From: Novosphingobium sp. 18050
GTDB lineage: Bacteria > Pseudomonadota > Alphaproteobacteria > Sphingomonadales > Sphingomonadaceae
Length of the DNA stretch: 64,000 bases
Assembly: GCF_902706195.1 (NCBI RefSeq)
Contig: NZ_CACSJO010000016.1
Location: forward strand, 62,001-126,000
Direction of reading: 5' to 3'
Each line of letters begins with the position of its first letter. The stretch's first letter is position 1. Positions 36,246 to 48,496 of the stretch are shown piece after piece. The position numbers and the translations under genes are program-made. The notes beneath the pieces were generated by a model, which saw only the letters and a program-made list of their open reading frames with translations, was not told the DNA's origin and did no database searches.

Positions 36246-37043
36246 TCAGGCTGCGACGTTCTGCGGCGCGTTCTTGTTCATCAGCTTGTAGGCGCGGGCG
36301 TACCAGTCGCTACCGGGATAGTTGCGTTCCAGCACGGCAGCAGCCTTCTGCGCCTCTTCCGGCACGCCGAGTGCCAGATAGCCCTCGACCAGACGGTACA
36401 GCGCCTCGGGCGTGTGGCTGGTGGTCTGGAAGTTGTCGACCACGTTGCGGAAGCGCAGCGTCGCCGCCAGCCACTTGCCGCCATATTCGTAGGACCGACC
36501 GATGGTCATTTCCTTACCGGCAAGGTGATCGTTCACGAGGTCGATCTTGAGCTTGGCATCCGAAGCATAAGACGTGCCGGGGTAGCGGCGCATTACGTCG
36601 GTCAGCGCCTGCTTGGCCTGCTCGGTGGTCTTCTGGTCGCGCGTCACGTCGCTGATCTGTTCGTAATAGCAGATCGAGATCAGGTAATAGGCGTAAGGCG
36701 CGTCCTTATTGCCCGGATGGATCGACAGGAAACGCTGCGCCGACTGGATCGCCTTGTTGTAATCGCGCGCTGCATAATAGCTGAACGCGCTCATCAACTG
36801 GGCGCGGCGGGCCCACGGGGAATAGGGATGCTGGCGCTCGACTTCGTCGAACAGCGCGGCGGCCTGCTTGGTGCGGCCGGTTTCCAGCCGCTGCTGGGCA
36901 GCGGCATAGAGTGTGTCGACATCGCGCGCGACATAGGCGGTGTCGCGGTTCTTGCCCCCGCCACCCCCGCAGCCTGCGGTCAAAACGATCGCGCCGGTGG
37001 CAGCGACAAGGAGGGCGGTCTTCAGGCGCGAACGTTCGAACAT
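36246..37043 (-). CDS. bamD: Outer membrane protein assembly factor BamD
   Basis: A 265-residue lipoprotein of the BAM complex, which folds beta-barrels into the outer membrane. The signal peptide ends in the lipobox LTAGC with lipidated C25, followed by a glycine run. Five TPR repeats follow (VDTLYAAAQQRLETGRTKQA; YAYYLISICYYEQISDVTRD; SSY-type EALYRLVEGYLALGVPEEA). ATG at 37043 is the start that places the lipobox correctly. Lipoproteins like this one depend on the Lol system encoded at 14529-16500. Confidence 0.95.
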   Translation of the reverse strand: MFERSRLKTALLVAATGAIVLTAGCGGGGGKNRDTAYVARDVDTLYAAAQQRLETGRTKQAAALFDEVERQHPYSPWARRAQLMSAFSYYAARDYNKAIQSAQRFLSIHPGNKDAPYAYYLISICYYEQISDVTRDQKTTEQAKQALTDVMRRYPGTSYASDAKLKIDLVNDHLAGKEMTIGRSYEYGGKWLAATLRFRNVVDNFQTTSHTPEALYRLVEGYLALGVPEEAQKAAAVLERNYPGSDWYARAYKLMNKNAPQNVAA

Positions 37044-37234
37044 GGACGGGTCTATAGCCAGCGCTTTGCTGAACGCCAAGTGAAGTTCCGCGCCTTGTGC
37101 CGGTGCATTTGTCGCAGTGTGCAACAGCCTGGCCGTTCGCTTGGGGATCACGGCAGAACAAAACGCCCGATGCGGCGCGATTTGCCGGTGCTGCGCCATT
37201 GCCTGCGCGCCTTTGCGTGCCCTAGTGTCGACCC

Positions 37235-39016
37235 ATGTCAGGCAGCAGCGACCTCTATTCCCCCGTCATGTCCGATGCCTTGGTCATCCTGGGCGCGGCA
37301 GGCATCGTCATCCCGGTCTTCAACCGCTATCGCATCACGCCGGTCATCGGCTTCATCCTCGTGGGATTGCTGGTAGGCCCGTTCGGGCTGGGCCGGCACG
37401 TGTTCGACGTGCCCTGGCTGGCGTACTTCACGATCACCGACCCTGACGGGCTGGACCTCTTCGCCGAATTCGGAATCATCCTGCTGCTGTTCTCGATCGG
37501 GCTGGAACTTTCCTTCGGCCGATTATGGGAAATGCGGCGAATGGTCTTCGGACTGGGCTCGCTGGAACTTCTCGTCATCGGCGGCTCGCTGACCTTCATC
37601 CTCGCGGCGATCGGGCAAAGCTTTTCGGGCGCGCTGGCGCTCGGTCTCGCGCTGGCGCTGTCCTCGACCGCGCTGGTGCTCAAGATCACCGAGACGACCA
37701 CGCCGGTGGGCCGCGCCGCCCTGGCCATGCTATTGTTCGAGGATATCGCGCTGGTGCCGATCATCTTCCTGCTTGGCGCGCTGGCGCCCCACGCGGGCAG
37801 CGGTGTGGATGAACTGCTCCACACCCTGATCTGGGGCACGGTGGTGATCGCCACGCTGCTGATCGCGGGCCGCTACCTGCTGCCCCCCCTCTTCGCCCAG
37901 GCCGCCCGCACCAAGAGCCCGGAACTGTTCCTCGCCGCCAGCCTGCTGGTAGTGATCCTCTCCTCGCTCGCAACGGCGGCGGTGGGTCTTTCACCGATCG
38001 TCGGGGCGCTGGTTGCCGGCCTGCTCATCGCCGAGACCGAATATCACGCCGAGGTCGAACAGATCATCGAGCCGTTCAAGGGCCTGGCGCTAGGCGTCTT
38101 CCTCATCACCATCGGCATGAGCATCGACCTTGCGGTGGTCTGGGAAAACCTCGGCTCGATCCTGATTGCGACGGTAGTGGTGATCGTGCTCAAGGCCATC
38201 GTCACCGGGTTGATGCTGCGCATCATGGGCGCCCGGCGCGGCACCGCGACCGAGACTGGCATCCTGATGTCCAGCCCTTCCGAAACCACGCTGATCGTGC
38301 TGACGGCGGCCACTTCGGCGCAGCTCATCCAGCCCGGCACCGCGCAGTTCTGGCAGATCGTCACCGCCCTGGGTCTGACGATCACCCCCCTGCTCGCGCT
38401 CGGCGGCAAGATCATGGGCAAGCGCGTGGACGCCGGCGATGCCCCGCGTCAGCCTCCGGTGGAAGACGACAGTAAGCCGCGCACCCTTATCGTCGGCTTC
38501 GGGCGCATCGGGCACCTCGTCGCGGACATGCTGGCCCATCATGGCCGCCCTTACCTCGCGGTAGATAGTGACACGGACCTGATCGCCGATGGCCGCCGGC
38601 GCGGTTACAACGTCGCCTTCTGCGATGCCGGACGCGGTGATGCTCTGCTGCGCCTCGGCGCGGGCGAAGCGGCGGCGGTGATCCTGACTATGGACGTGCC
38701 CGTCACCGCCCAGCGCATCGTGCGCAAGCTGCGCCTGCAGTTTCCCGACCTGCCAATCCTCGCCCGCGCCCGCGACGCCGACCATGCCGCCCAGCTCTAC
38801 CGCGCCGGGGCCAGTTACGCCGTGCCCGAAACGCTCGAAAGCTCGCTGCAGCTATCGGAAGCGGCGCTGGTGGAAACAGGCGTGGCGATGGGCCCGATCA
38901 TCGCCTCGATCCATGAGAAGCGCGACGAATACCGCGAAATGATCATGGAACGCGGCGGGTTGTCGGAAAAGCCCTCGCTCAAGTCCGCGCAACTGCGCGA
39001 GCCGAAAAAGGCCTGA
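37235..39016 (+). CDS. Kef-type cation:proton antiporter with RCK domain
   Basis: A 593-residue CPA2-family antiporter. It has about twelve membrane helices with FGIILLLFSIGLELSF and LALALSSTALVLKI near the start, FLITIGMSIDLAVVW in the middle, and a C-terminal TrkA-N/RCK domain with the NAD-binding motif LIVGFGRIGHLVADML. The family (KefB, KefC, YbaL) exchanges K+ or Na+ for H+ and can be gated by glutathione adducts or NADH. ATG at 37235 is used; ATG at 37268 is an alternative. Divergent from bamD. Confidence 0.92.
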   Translation: MSGSSDLYSPVMSDALVILGAAGIVIPVFNRYRITPVIGFILVGLLVGPFGLGRHVFDVPWLAYFTITDPDGLDLFAEFGIILLLFSIGLELSFGRLWEMRRMVFGLGSLELLVIGGSLTFILAAIGQSFSGALALGLALALSSTALVLKITETTTPVGRAALAMLLFEDIALVPIIFLLGALAPHAGSGVDELLHTLIWGTVVIATLLIAGRYLLPPLFAQAARTKSPELFLAASLLVVILSSLATAAVGLSPIVGALVAGLLIAETEYHAEVEQIIEPFKGLALGVFLITIGMSIDLAVVWENLGSILIATVVVIVLKAIVTGLMLRIMGARRGTATETGILMSSPSETTLIVLTAATSAQLIQPGTAQFWQIVTALGLTITPLLALGGKIMGKRVDAGDAPRQPPVEDDSKPRTLIVGFGRIGHLVADMLAHHGRPYLAVDSDTDLIADGRRRGYNVAFCDAGRGDALLRLGAGEAAAVILTMDVPVTAQRIVRKLRLQFPDLPILARARDADHAAQLYRAGASYAVPETLESSLQLSEAALVETGVAMGPIIASIHEKRDEYREMIMERGGLSEKPSLKSAQLREPKKA

Positions 39017-39055
39017 AGGCGGCCCTTTTCCCTGCTCTTGAGAAGACGAGGCTTC

Positions 39056-40003
39056 TTACCCGTCAACCCTCGGCTCAAACACCGACCAGCCGGTGCGCTG
39101 GACAAGCCGCTCCAGCGCCAATTGCCCCAGATGCGAATTGCCTTCCTCATTCAACCCCGGCGACCACACCGCAATGCTGGCGATCCCCGGTGCGACCGCA
39201 AGGATGCCCCCGCCCACGCCGGACTTCCCCGGCAGGCCGATGCGAAACGCGAAGTCGCCCGAATTGTCGTAATGCCCGCAGGACATCATCAGTGCATTGA
39301 TACGCCGCGCCCGGCTTTGGGTAATGAGACGGTGCCCCTCGACCCGGCCCCCGTTCATCAGATAGCGCCCCGCAAGCGCCAACTGCCGGCAACTCATCGC
39401 CAGCGCGCAAAAATGGAAATAGGTCCCCAGCACCATGCCGATATCGCCGTGGATATTCCCGAAGGCCCGCATGTAGTTGGCCAGCGCGATGTTGCGAAAG
39501 CCAGTGTCATGCTCGGCCTGTGCCACGGCCTCGTCGATGCGAATCGTATCGTCGCCCACCAGTTCGCGCACGAAGCGCAGCATCTGCCCGATCGCCTCGC
39601 GCGGCCGCAGCCCTCCTAGCAGCACGTCGCACACGACGATGGCGCCAGCGTTGATGAAGGGATTACGCGGGATTCCCTGCTCGGTTTCAAGCTGAACGAT
39701 CGAGTTGAAGGCGCTACCAGAAGGCTCCCGTCCCACGCGCCGCCACAACTGGTCCCCCACCGCGCCCAGCGCCAGCGTCAGAGCAAAAACCTTGGAAATC
39801 GACTGAATCGAGAACGCTTCCTCGGCATCCCCCGCAGTGTGGACCGCGCCATCGGCCATGACCACCGCCAGCCCAAACTTGTCGGCGGGGACCGAGGCCA
39901 GCGGCGGAATATAGCTTGCGACCGTACCGCGATCCTCAATCCCGCGCATCTCCTCGGCGATTTCGGTGACGATGTCGGCAATCGACGAGGCTGATACTAG
40001 CAC
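39056..40003 (-). CDS. glsA: Glutaminase
   Basis: A 315-residue serine-type glutaminase, hydrolysing glutamine to glutamate and ammonia. It is related to beta-lactamases in fold; the SxxK nucleophile motif is S68-I-S-K71 in SIQSISKVF. Other family marks are [35 protein letters not shown] and KSGVGGGI. The likely start is GTG at 40003 with GAGGGGG 6 nt upstream; a TTG at 40027 would add eight residues. It follows the alaS/exported-protein pair on the same strand. Confidence 0.94.
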   Translation of the reverse strand: MLVSASSIADIVTEIAEEMRGIEDRGTVASYIPPLASVPADKFGLAVVMADGAVHTAGDAEEAFSIQSISKVFALTLALGAVGDQLWRRVGREPSGSAFNSIVQLETEQGIPRNPFINAGAIVVCDVLLGGLRPREAIGQMLRFVRELVGDDTIRIDEAVAQAEHDTGFRNIALANYMRAFGNIHGDIGMVLGTYFHFCALAMSCRQLALAGRYLMNGGRVEGHRLITQSRARRINALMMSCGHYDNSGDFAFRIGLPGKSGVGGGILAVAPGIASIAVWSPGLNEEGNSHLGQLALERLVQRTGWSVFEPRVDG

Positions 40004-40036
40004 CCAAATCCCCCTCGCCCGGCACAAACGATGCGC

Positions 40037-40509
40037 TCAGTCCTTCTGGCCATGTACCACGGCAAGGCCAAAAGGCTGCTTCAACCGGCGTAACCGCGCG
40101 GCTTCTTCCCAAAGCAGCGTCTGCGGCTCCCCCTCGGGCGCGAGGCTGGCGAGAAATCCGCCTTTCGCCGCCTCCAGGGTGACGCGAAGCACCTCCTCGG
40201 TCGCCCCCTTGCTACTCTCGTAACGCTCGACGTAGCGGAATGCGAACCCGTCCGCAGTACGTTCCAGCGGAGCAGTGTACGACGCGTTGCACCAGCCCTC
40301 GCAGATCACCGCTTCGACCATCGGCCGGCCGCCTTGCGCAAAGAAGCGTATTTCCATGCCGCCAAGGTCGCCGGTTTCCTCCGACATGCGAACCGATCCG
40401 AAAAGCCCCTGAGGCCAAACCGCTGCCGCCGGCTTGGCCGCAACCGGCAGCGCAGACAGCAACGCCAGCATTACACCAAATAGCCCTGCCAGAGGTATGC
40501 GAGGGCGGA

Positions 40510-40513
<4 letters not shown>
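40037..40513 (-). CDS. Exported protein coupled to alaS
   Basis: A 158-residue protein with a signal peptide ([18 protein letters not shown]). The mature part starts [20 protein letters not shown] and has two cysteines in ICEGWC. I recognise no family. Its ATG overlaps the alaS stop by 4 nt, so it is translated from the alaS message. Downstream, the glutaminase start comes 33 nt later. Periplasmic function unknown. Confidence 0.7.
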
Positions 40514-43173
<2,660 letters not shown>

Positions 43174-43323
43174 AGTTCGGGCCGATAATGCACGTGCGCG
43201 AGGTCGGCAAGCGCTTGTCTGCGGTCAGACTGTTCGGGAATCACGATAAGACGGTCGAATTCCGCCTCGCTGTGGCGAAGACAGCCCACTGAAGCGATCG
43301 TGCGCCATGTGCGGATGGACACG

Positions 43324-43351
43324 GGGGTCTACGGCAAGTTGCGTAGACCCC
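43324..43351. terminator. Hairpin between recA and alaS
   Basis: Perfect 10-bp stem GGGGTCTACG / CGTAGACCCC with an 8-nt loop. Second of two hairpins downstream of recA; no T-run follows. Confidence 0.5.
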
Positions 43352-43368
43352 ACCATTTTGCAGATGGC

Positions 43369-43394
43369 CCCTCCCCGAGCAAGCTCGCGGAGGG
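43369..43394 (-). terminator. Hairpin directly after recA
   Basis: A 12-nt inverted repeat CCCTCCCCGAGC / GCTCGCGGAGGG (one mismatch, loop AA) starts 8 nt beyond the recA stop. With the hairpin at 43324 it probably ends the recA transcript before alaS. Confidence 0.6.
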
Positions 43395-43402
43395 ATTGGT
43401 TT

Positions 43403-44476
43403 TTAGTCGTCGTCGCCTTCGGACGGACCGACCATCATCTCTTCGGCGAGGCCTTCGGTCTTGGTGCGAATCGCCTTTTCGAGGCGGTCTGCAACCTCGG
43501 GGTTCGCCTTCAGGTAGGTCTTGGAGTTTTCACGGCCCTGGCCAATGCGGATCGAATCGTAGCTGAACCAAGCGCCCGACTTTTCGACAATACCTGCCTT
43601 GACGCCGAGATCGAGGATTTCGCCGATCTTGGAGACGCCTTCACCGTACATGATGTCGAATTCGACCTGCTTGAACGGCGGCGCGACCTTGTTCTTCACC
43701 ACCTTCACGCGGGTTGCGTTGCCGACAACCTCGTCCTTGTCCTTGATCGCGCCGGTGCGGCGGATGTCGAGACGGACCGAGGCGTAGAACTTCAGGGCGT
43801 TGCCGCCCGTCGTCGTCTCAGGGTTGCCGTACATGACGCCGATCTTCATGCGCAGCTGATTGATAAAGATCACCATGCAGCGCGAACGGCTGATTGAACC
43901 GGTGAGCTTACGCAGCGACTGGCTCATCAGGCGGGCCTGAAGACCAACGTGGCTGTCGCCCATCTCGCCTTCGATTTCCGCGCGGGGAACCAGTGCAGCC
44001 ACCGAGTCCACCACCAGAACATCGATCGCGTTCGAGCGGACCAGCGTGTCGACGATTTCGAGCGCCTGCTCACCCGTATCGGGCTGCGAAACGATCAGTT
44101 CGTCGATGTTGACACCCAGCTTCTTGGCATAGACCGGGTCGAGCGCGTGCTCTGCGTCGATGAACGCGGCGGTGCCGCCGGTCTTCTGCGCTTCGGCGAT
44201 GACGTGCAGCGCCAGGGTGGTCTTGCCCGAACTTTCCGGGCCGTAAATCTCGATTACGCGGCCGCGCGGCAAGCCGCCGACGCCAAGCGCGATATCGAGG
44301 CCGAGCGAACCAGTTGAGATCGCCTCAACCTGCATCGTCTCCTTCGAGCCCAGCTTCATCGCCGAGCCCTTGCCGAACGCCTTGTCGATCTGGGCAAGCG
44401 CTGCCTCTAGCGCCTTTTGACGGTCCATTGCGTCCTTTTCCTTGCCTTCCTGGATCAGCTTGAGCTGAGCAGCCAT
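43403..44476 (-). CDS. recA: Recombinase RecA
   Basis: The 357-residue strand-exchange ATPase and LexA co-protease. Walker A is GPESSGKT (residues 79-86, with K85), the L2/ssDNA region reads [18 protein letters not shown], and the acidic C-terminus ends [20 protein letters not shown] precedes the ATG by a few bases. Upstream lies a textbook alphaproteobacterial LexA box. Flanked by cckA (upstream, same strand) and alaS (downstream). Confidence 0.99.
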   Translation of the reverse strand: MAAQLKLIQEGKEKDAMDRQKALEAALAQIDKAFGKGSAMKLGSKETMQVEAISTGSLGLDIALGVGGLPRGRVIEIYGPESSGKTTLALHVIAEAQKTGGTAAFIDAEHALDPVYAKKLGVNIDELIVSQPDTGEQALEIVDTLVRSNAIDVLVVDSVAALVPRAEIEGEMGDSHVGLQARLMSQSLRKLTGSISRSRCMVIFINQLRMKIGVMYGNPETTTGGNALKFYASVRLDIRRTGAIKDKDEVVGNATRVKVVKNKVAPPFKQVEFDIMYGEGVSKIGEILDLGVKAGIVEKSGAWFSYDSIRIGQGRENSKTYLKANPEVADRLEKAIRTKTEGLAEEMMVGPSEGDDD

Positions 44477-44552
44477 GTCTCTTCCCTTTTGCTACCGGGC
44501 TGACCGGAAAGGTCAACGTCACGAAAGGGTATGTATTCTCTTTGTTCTCACA

Positions 44553-44567
44553 GAACAAGAGGAGAAC
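44553..44567 (-). promoter_or_regulatory. LexA (SOS) box upstream of recA
   Basis: On the minus strand the sequence reads GTTC-TCCTCTT-GTTC, an exact match to the GTTC-N7-GTTC direct repeat used by LexA in alphaproteobacteria. It lies about 80 nt upstream of the recA ATG, in the 133-nt gap after cckA, so recA is predicted to be SOS-induced from its own promoter. Confidence 0.85.
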
Positions 44568-44609
44568 TTCGGCGGATTTCCGTTTTTTAACGGCGGCCTG
44601 CGGTGCGAA

Positions 44610-47042
44610 TCAGCTCTGGGCCATATGCGCCAGAACTTCCCCGACTTTTTCTGAAAGCTGCTGTACCGAGAAAGGCTTGGGCATGAACCAGGCATTGGGA
44701 ATGCCAATCTGCTTGCGCAGTTGCTCCTCGGCATAGCCCGACATGAACAGAACCGGCAGATTCGGAGCGAAGCGGCGAATCTCGCGGGCCATGGCCGGGC
44801 CGTCCATCGTCGGCATGACGACATCCGAAACCACGATGTCGAACTTGCCGCCTTCCTGCACCAGTTCCAGCCCTTCCTCCCCGTCGCGTGCGCAGGTGAC
44901 CTGATAGCCCTGGCGGGTGAGCGCGCGTTCGGCGACGATGCGTACCGGATCCTCGTCCTCGACCAGAAGGATCGAGCCGCCGCCCGCCCACTGGGTCGGC
45001 GGGGGTACGGGCTTGGCCTGTGCGATCTCGGGGGTGCTGCCCGGGGCCACGTGGTGGACCGGCAGGTAGACCGTGAAGCGCGTTCCCTTGCCCACTTCGC
45101 TCTCGGCGAAGATGAAGCCACCGGACTGCTTGACGATGCCGTAAACGGTCGAGAGGCCCAGACCGGTGCCCTTGCCCTGTTCCTTGGTGGTAAAGAAGGG
45201 TTCGAAAATCTTGCCAAGGATTTCAGGGGGAATGCCGCCGCCCGAATCCTCGACGATGAGCGCGGTATATTCGCCCGCCGGGATGATCTCGCTACGCATC
45301 GCGCGCACGTCGGTCGTGGTGACCTTGCGGGTGGCCAGGACGAGGCGGCCCGAGGCGTCCCCGCGCGACTGCATGGCGTCGCGCGCATTGACGGCAAGGT
45401 TGACGATGACCTGTTCGAGCTGGGTCGGATCGGCGCGTACCGGGCCAAGATCGCGGTCGTGGGTGACGACAAGCTGGATCTTCTCGCCGATCAGGCGGCG
45501 CAGCATCTGCGAGACGTCGGCGACGATATCAGGCAGCTGAAGCGTTTCCGGGCGCAGCGTCTGCTGGCGCGAGAAGGCCAGCAACTGGCGGGTCAGCGAG
45601 GCGGCACGGTTGGAATTCGCGCGGATCTGCTGGATGTCGTCATAGTCCGAATCGCCGGGCGTATGGCGCATCAGCATGAGGTCGCAGGTGCCCAGGATCG
45701 CGGTGAGTACATTGTTGAAATCGTGCGCTACGCCGCCCGCAAGCTGGCCGACCGCCTGCATCTTGGTGGCTTGCGCGACCTGGCGCTTGAGGCGGATTTC
45801 CTCGGAAGTATCGGTCAGGCCCAGCAGGACCGCAGCTTCTCCCAGCCCGCGCACGCCCGCGAGGCTGAGCGAAACCGGGTCCTCGGGCTGCGCCACCAGA
45901 CGGATGGCAAGGTCGCCCGCAGCAGCAGGCCCCTGCGCGAAGCGGCGGATCGCTTCCGACAGGGCGCGCTTGTCGTCCTTGACGACGAGGTCGGTGGGGT
46001 AGGTCGGCGGCTCATGGCCTTCGTGGCCAGCTGCGCGCATGAAGGCGGGGTTGGCGAAGAGCAATCGCCCATCGCGGTCAGCCATGGCGAGGCCGAGCGG
46101 CAACTGGCTGAGCAGCGCTTCAAGGTGCGGCGCGGCGCCCGTGCCGCCGGCGCTGGCGCCAATGCCCTGCCCTGCCTCGATGACCAGCATCAGCGAAGGC
46201 GTGGTGTTGGGGTCAGGCTCGCTCGCACTGTCGGGGTCGGCAACGGGAACGTGATAGAGCACCAGCGCCCCGCCGCGTCCGCTGTCACGGGCCCAGCCGA
46301 TGCGCTCGCCCTCCTCCTGGCTGAGCAGGGAGACGAAATCGGTGCCGGTCACGTCGACCTTGGCATCGCCGACGGCGCGCTGGGCAAAGCCCGTACTCGC
46401 GGCGCGGATCGTCCCGTCGGGATCGACAAGCGCTGCGGCGATACCGGCCTTGGCGAGGCCGCGCCCAAGCTTGCCGTCAAGCTGCCCGACGATTTCGGCC
46501 ACAGCGTCGGTCGCGCTCTCGGCAGAGATGCGCCAGACCAGAAAATCGTCACCGCGCCCGGCCCGGCGCACGTCGGCGCGCCAGTGCCTGCCCTCCTCGT
46601 CGGCGATATCGGCGGTGCCGTGGCCGTCGCGCCAGGCGCGGCGTGTTGCGTCGGCAAGGCGTTCGAGCGAGGGATGGGTGACAGGCAGGCGCGGTGGAGC
46701 GCTGCCGGCGCCGAACCACGCCTCGAAGCAGGGGTTGCCGCAAGTCAGGCGGCCGGCTCGGTCCGTGACGGCGATCGCCATGTCGGGCCGCTCGATAGCG
46801 GCTACTGTGACGGACCAGTCAGGCTGGGCGAAATCGGCATCGGTGACCGGCGCGCGGCGGCGCGAGAGCGCCCATGCGAGAGCGCCCAGTCCGGCCATAG
46901 CCGCAACGAAGACGGCCATCAGCAGCCCATCACCCGAGACCAGCCAGACCAGCCCGGCGCTGAGCAGAAGGGCGACGGCAACGACCAAAAGGTCAGGGCC
47001 AGGTCCTACTCGATCGGCGGCCCGATCGGCGCTCACCTTCAT
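44610..47042 (-). CDS. cckA: Cell-cycle hybrid histidine kinase CckA
   Basis: An 810-residue membrane hybrid kinase. Two N-terminal membrane helices ([37 protein letters not shown]), two PAS-type sensor regions, the HisKA site H440 in [13 protein letters not shown], the ATPase lid region [15 protein letters not shown], and a C-terminal receiver with phospho-acceptor D740 in [12 protein letters not shown]. The HDFNN motif and domain order match CckA, which phosphorylates ChpT and thereby CtrA, or drains phosphate as a c-di-GMP-controlled phosphatase. Its ATG overlaps the DUF2062 gene's stop by 4 nt. With sciP at 27778 this window holds two members of the circuit. Confidence 0.92.
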   Translation of the reverse strand: MKVSADRAADRVGPGPDLLVVAVALLLSAGLVWLVSGDGLLMAVFVAAMAGLGALAWALSRRRAPVTDADFAQPDWSVTVAAIERPDMAIAVTDRAGRLTCGNPCFEAWFGAGSAPPRLPVTHPSLERLADATRRAWRDGHGTADIADEEGRHWRADVRRAGRGDDFLVWRISAESATDAVAEIVGQLDGKLGRGLAKAGIAAALVDPDGTIRAASTGFAQRAVGDAKVDVTGTDFVSLLSQEEGERIGWARDSGRGGALVLYHVPVADPDSASEPDPNTTPSLMLVIEAGQGIGASAGGTGAAPHLEALLSQLPLGLAMADRDGRLLFANPAFMRAAGHEGHEPPTYPTDLVVKDDKRALSEAIRRFAQGPAAAGDLAIRLVAQPEDPVSLSLAGVRGLGEAAVLLGLTDTSEEIRLKRQVAQATKMQAVGQLAGGVAHDFNNVLTAILGTCDLMLMRHTPGDSDYDDIQQIRANSNRAASLTRQLLAFSRQQTLRPETLQLPDIVADVSQMLRRLIGEKIQLVVTHDRDLGPVRADPTQLEQVIVNLAVNARDAMQSRGDASGRLVLATRKVTTTDVRAMRSEIIPAGEYTALIVEDSGGGIPPEILGKIFEPFFTTKEQGKGTGLGLSTVYGIVKQSGGFIFAESEVGKGTRFTVYLPVHHVAPGSTPEIAQAKPVPPPTQWAGGGSILLVEDEDPVRIVAERALTRQGYQVTCARDGEEGLELVQEGGKFDIVVSDVVMPTMDGPAMAREIRRFAPNLPVLFMSGYAEEQLRKQIGIPNAWFMPKPFSVQQLSEKVGEVLAHMAQS

Positions 47043-47650
47043 GCAGCGTTTTCCGACTTGGTGGGGACGGGAGCGGAGCCGCGGGCGACAGCGCTGTCGG
47101 GCCGCGGCGGACGCAGGCGGCGGGCATGGTGCTTGCGGCCGATCCACCAGCGCCAGAACCACATCGAAAGGACATAGCCCAGTGCGGCGCATACGGTGGA
47201 AATCACGAAGAGACCCACGAGCAGCGCCGGGGCGGCGTCGGACAGAAGCCAGCGGCCCCACTCACCCACTCCTGCCCCGCTTTCGTACAGGGCGTAGAAG
47301 GTCGACAGGTCGGCGTGATAGCCCAGATGGTTGCCCAGCCAGATCGACGCGGCGAGGATGAAGGGCGTCGTCGCCGGATTGGACAGGAAAGTCATCGCCG
47401 CAGCCAGCGGGATATTGCCGCGGAACGGCACGCACATCAGCGCGGCGCCGACGATCTGGATGCCGGGAATCAGTGCGAAGATGCCCACCAGGAGGCCGAC
47501 TGCAACACCGCGCGGGACCGAGCGGCGGGTGAAGCGGAACAGTTCCTGCCGGCGCGCAAGGGGCGCCGTGAAACGGTTGCCCTCAAGCTGCTCATGCGTC
47601 GGCATCTGCCGATGGAGCCACGCCGCCATGCGAGAAAGCATCGCGCTCAT
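47039..47650 (-). CDS. DUF2062-domain membrane protein
   Basis: A 203-residue protein with three to four membrane helices (VAVGLLVGIFALIPGIQIVG; AAMTFLSNPATTPFILAASI; ALLVGLFVISTVCAALGYVL) and the DUF2062 signature FRxNxPLAAAMTFLSNPxT, here FRGNIPLAAAMTFLSNPAT. The function of this family is not established. It starts 1 nt after the smpB stop and overlaps cckA by 4 nt, so smpB, this gene and cckA are one operon. The upstream in-frame option at 47746 lies inside smpB and was rejected. Confidence 0.88.
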   Translation of the reverse strand: MSAMLSRMAAWLHRQMPTHEQLEGNRFTAPLARRQELFRFTRRSVPRGVAVGLLVGIFALIPGIQIVGAALMCVPFRGNIPLAAAMTFLSNPATTPFILAASIWLGNHLGYHADLSTFYALYESGAGVGEWGRWLLSDAAPALLVGLFVISTVCAALGYVLSMWFWRWWIGRKHHARRLRPPRPDSAVARGSAPVPTKSENAA

Positions 47651-47651
47651 A

Positions 47652-48134
47652 TCATCCGTGGTCGCGCATGATGCGGGCCTGATCGCGCTTCCATTCGCGG
47701 TCCTTGATGGTGGTGCGCTTGTCAGCCGCGTTCTTGCCCTTGGCAAGCGCCAGCTCGACCTTGGCGCGGCCCCGGCTGTTGAAGTAGATCGACAGCGGCA
47801 CCAGTGTCATGCCCTTGCGCTCTACCGCGCCCTGAAGACGCGAAATCTCGCGCTCATGCAGGAGGAGTTTGCGGGGGCGCTTGGGAACGTGGTTGAAGCG
47901 GTTGCCGTGGCTGAACTCAGGCACGTTGGCGTTGACCAGCCAGCATTCGCCCCCGCGAATCTCCGCGAAGGATTCGACAATCGAACCCTCGCCGAAGCGG
48001 AGCGATTTCACTTCGGTACCGGTAAGCGCAATTCCCGCCTCGAACTTGTCCTCGATGAAGTAATCGAAACGAGCCTTGCGGTTTTCCGCGACGGTCTTGG
48101 CTTTGTCGAAAAGGGAGTTTTGGGGGCGTGCCAT
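47652..48134 (-). CDS. smpB: SsrA-binding protein SmpB
   Basis: A 160-residue partner of tmRNA in trans-translation. Family marks: [30 protein letters not shown], and the C-terminal tail [20 protein letters not shown], which reaches into the ribosomal A site. ATG at 48134 gives the canonical start; an upstream ATG at 48146 would add four residues. First gene of the smpB-DUF2062-cckA operon. No tmRNA gene was seen next to it. Confidence 0.96.
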   Translation of the reverse strand: MARPQNSLFDKAKTVAENRKARFDYFIEDKFEAGIALTGTEVKSLRFGEGSIVESFAEIRGGECWLVNANVPEFSHGNRFNHVPKRPRKLLLHEREISRLQGAVERKGMTLVPLSIYFNSRGRAKVELALAKGKNAADKRTTIKDREWKRDQARIMRDHG

Positions 48135-48496
48135 GATTAGCCGCATGTAGGGATGTGCGCGGCAAAAGAAAACGCCCCATCTCGACGCTTTCGGACGGGA
48201 AATCGCACAAAGCCGGCAGACGGTTCGATCGCGGCGCGGATATATCTTCGGGTCCACCATTTTGCCGCCCGCGTCGAACTGGTGGACGGTGCAGGAATTG
48301 CCCGCCGTTTCGCCATGTCTGCGTGGGCGGCCATGCCCGGTGAGGTCGGCGAAGGCGGGATTTCCCGCCACGCCGATACCTGCAAACTGACTGCATCCGT
48401 TTTTCACGGTGACATGCAATTAATCCCCAAGTCGATCTCGCATGACTTGCACCGACGCCGAGCCTGCGAAATAGTCGACCGGTAAATCAGGGGGAT
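48135..48496. other. Divergent intergenic region smpB / S9 peptidase
   Basis: About 360 nt without a credible gene. It must hold the promoters of smpB (minus) and the peptidase (plus). I see AT-richer sequence only near 48410-48490, just before the peptidase start; no repeat, operator or RNA gene was recognised. Confidence 0.4.

Noticed and set aside
44721..47177. An 818-codon open frame opposite cckA
   Set aside because: Antisense shadow; the minus-strand frame has all kinase domains in order.
47652..48496. A tmRNA gene near smpB
   Set aside because: I looked for the tRNA-Ala-like ends and a tag reading frame ending in LAA or similar; none was found in the flanking regions.
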